A stretch of DNA of 64,000 bases, taken from assembly GCA_022822545.1 (NCBI GenBank), contig JAJEBE010000050.1, forward strand, positions 36,107 to 100,106, given 5' to 3'. This document shows, piece after piece, positions 63,702 through 64,000 of this stretch (positions are counted from its first letter, which is position 1; each line of letters opens with the position of its first letter). The notes beneath the pieces are model-generated. The model made no database searches, was not told where the DNA came from, and saw nothing but the letters and a program-made list of their open reading frames with translations. The DNA comes from Anaerolineae bacterium. Its GTDB lineage: Bacteria; Chloroflexota; Anaerolineae; Aggregatilineales; Phototrophicaceae. Both the position numbers and the translations under genes were made by a program.

Positions 63702-64000
63702 TCGTCGACCGGCAACATCGTCTCGCCCAAAATCCGGTCGACATCAGCGGCGGTGATTTGCTGTTCATCCGCCAGCGACTTGACCTGCGCTGTGACGGAC
63801 TGCAAAGCGTCTTCTCCCAGATTGATGCCTAATCCGTTGGCCCGGTCGCGAATGGCGTTCCGCCCCACCAGGCGATGCGCCACATCGATTATCCGCGACA
63901 TGCCAAAGTCTTCCGGATCAATCACCTCGTAGGTGACAGGGTTGTTGAGCACAGCTTTGGTGTGGACTCCCGCTTTGTGGTGGAAAGCCACCGCACCGGT
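63698..64000 (-). CDS. Homocitrate-synthase-like enzyme, C-terminal part, cut by the window edge
   Basis: The last 100 residues are visible. They read HKAGVHTKAVLNNP, then TYEVIDPEDFG, then HRLVGRNAIRDRANGLG and end in ITAADVDRIL. This order matches homocitrate synthase (Lys20/LysS/NifV-like) and distinguishes it from 2-isopropylmalate synthase, which has a regulatory domain here. It would join acetyl-CoA to 2-oxoglutarate for the 2-aminoadipate lysine route. The aconitase-family pair on the same strand downstream fits. The catalytic barrel lies beyond base 64000. Confidence 0.85.
   Translation of the reverse strand, partial: TGAVAFHHKAGVHTKAVLNNPVTYEVIDPEDFGMSRIIDVAHRLVGRNAIRDRANGLGINLGEDALQSVTAQVKSLADEQQITAADVDRILGETMLPVDD

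Noticed and set aside
1..64000. tRNA, rRNA or CRISPR array
   Set aside because: No T-loop/anticodon pattern, rRNA core motif or regularly spaced direct repeats were seen when reading both strands; a scan with tRNAscan-SE and a CRISPR finder would be decisive.

Overview
The window is about 60% GC, densely coded, and reads as the chromosome of a Chloroflexota bacterium, probably Anaerolineae-like. The reasons are: Thr/Pro-rich linkers behind lipoprotein signals; ferredoxin-dependent 2-oxoacid oxidoreductase alongside ordinary TCA enzymes; a homocitrate-synthase-type enzyme; oligopeptide and hydantoinase catabolic genes; and no outer-membrane or LPS-export genes. No marker was searched, so this is inference. 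I see no rRNA, tRNA, CRISPR array, prophage or insertion sequence with a transposase.

Layout. 1-5.6 kb: start of a P-type Ca2+ ATPase, threonine aldolase, a degenerate CPBP-like membrane protein, two tandem rhomboid proteases and citrate synthase. 5.7-8.8 kb: a leader with a possible terminator/antiterminator switch, then a JAMM protease, a ubiquitin-like sulfur carrier ending in GGRR and an E1-rhodanese protein, followed by an orphan membrane protein with a long leucine zipper. 8.9-12.5 kb: korB, korA and a GntR regulator. 12.9-19.2 kb: aminotransferase, a double-domain RNase H, an MFS carrier and aconitase A. 19.5-26.2 kb: an anchored DsbA-like protein, a HIT protein, FabG, a TolB-like lipoprotein and Lon. 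26.4-29.6 kb: a surface protein with two SPNxDG repeats and two glycosyltransferases. 29.6-38 kb: HPF, ComF, PgeF/YggS/YggT, a zinc-ribbon coiled-coil protein, a multi-spanning membrane protein, a PspA-like protein and a DUF2085 protein. 38-43.4 kb: TlpA, a CcdA-TlpA fusion, a CCA-adding-type enzyme and a UbiA prenyltransferase. 43.5-48.6 kb: a MITE-like element, an M1-like metalloprotease lipoprotein, a VOC protein and PEP carboxylase. 48.7-58.9 kb: glutamate formimidoyltransferase, a complete dipeptide-type ABC importer and hydantoinase/oxoprolinase A and B. 58.9-64 kb: a ComM-like AAA protein, aconitase-family small and large subunits, an MFS carrier and the C-terminus of a homocitrate-synthase-like enzyme.

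How the genes work together. Citrate synthase, aconitase, 2-oxoacid:ferredoxin oxidoreductase and PEP carboxylase cover the citrate-to-succinyl-CoA arm and its anaplerosis. The importer and hydantoinase genes look like one uptake-and-hydrolysis unit for small amides. The CcdA/TlpA genes and the DsbA-like protein serve extracytoplasmic thiol chemistry. The right edge looks like the start of homocitrate/homoaconitate (2-aminoadipate) or related branched-acid synthesis.

Two degenerate repeat families lie between genes: a GGGCGAC hairpin element and a CACAGAG element that can mistranslate as 'HRGHRE'. The best candidates for new biology are the leader plus JAMM/ubiquitin-like/E1 cassette with its leucine-zipper neighbour, the aconitase-family pair with an unusual specificity loop, and the palindrome over the acnA promoter.
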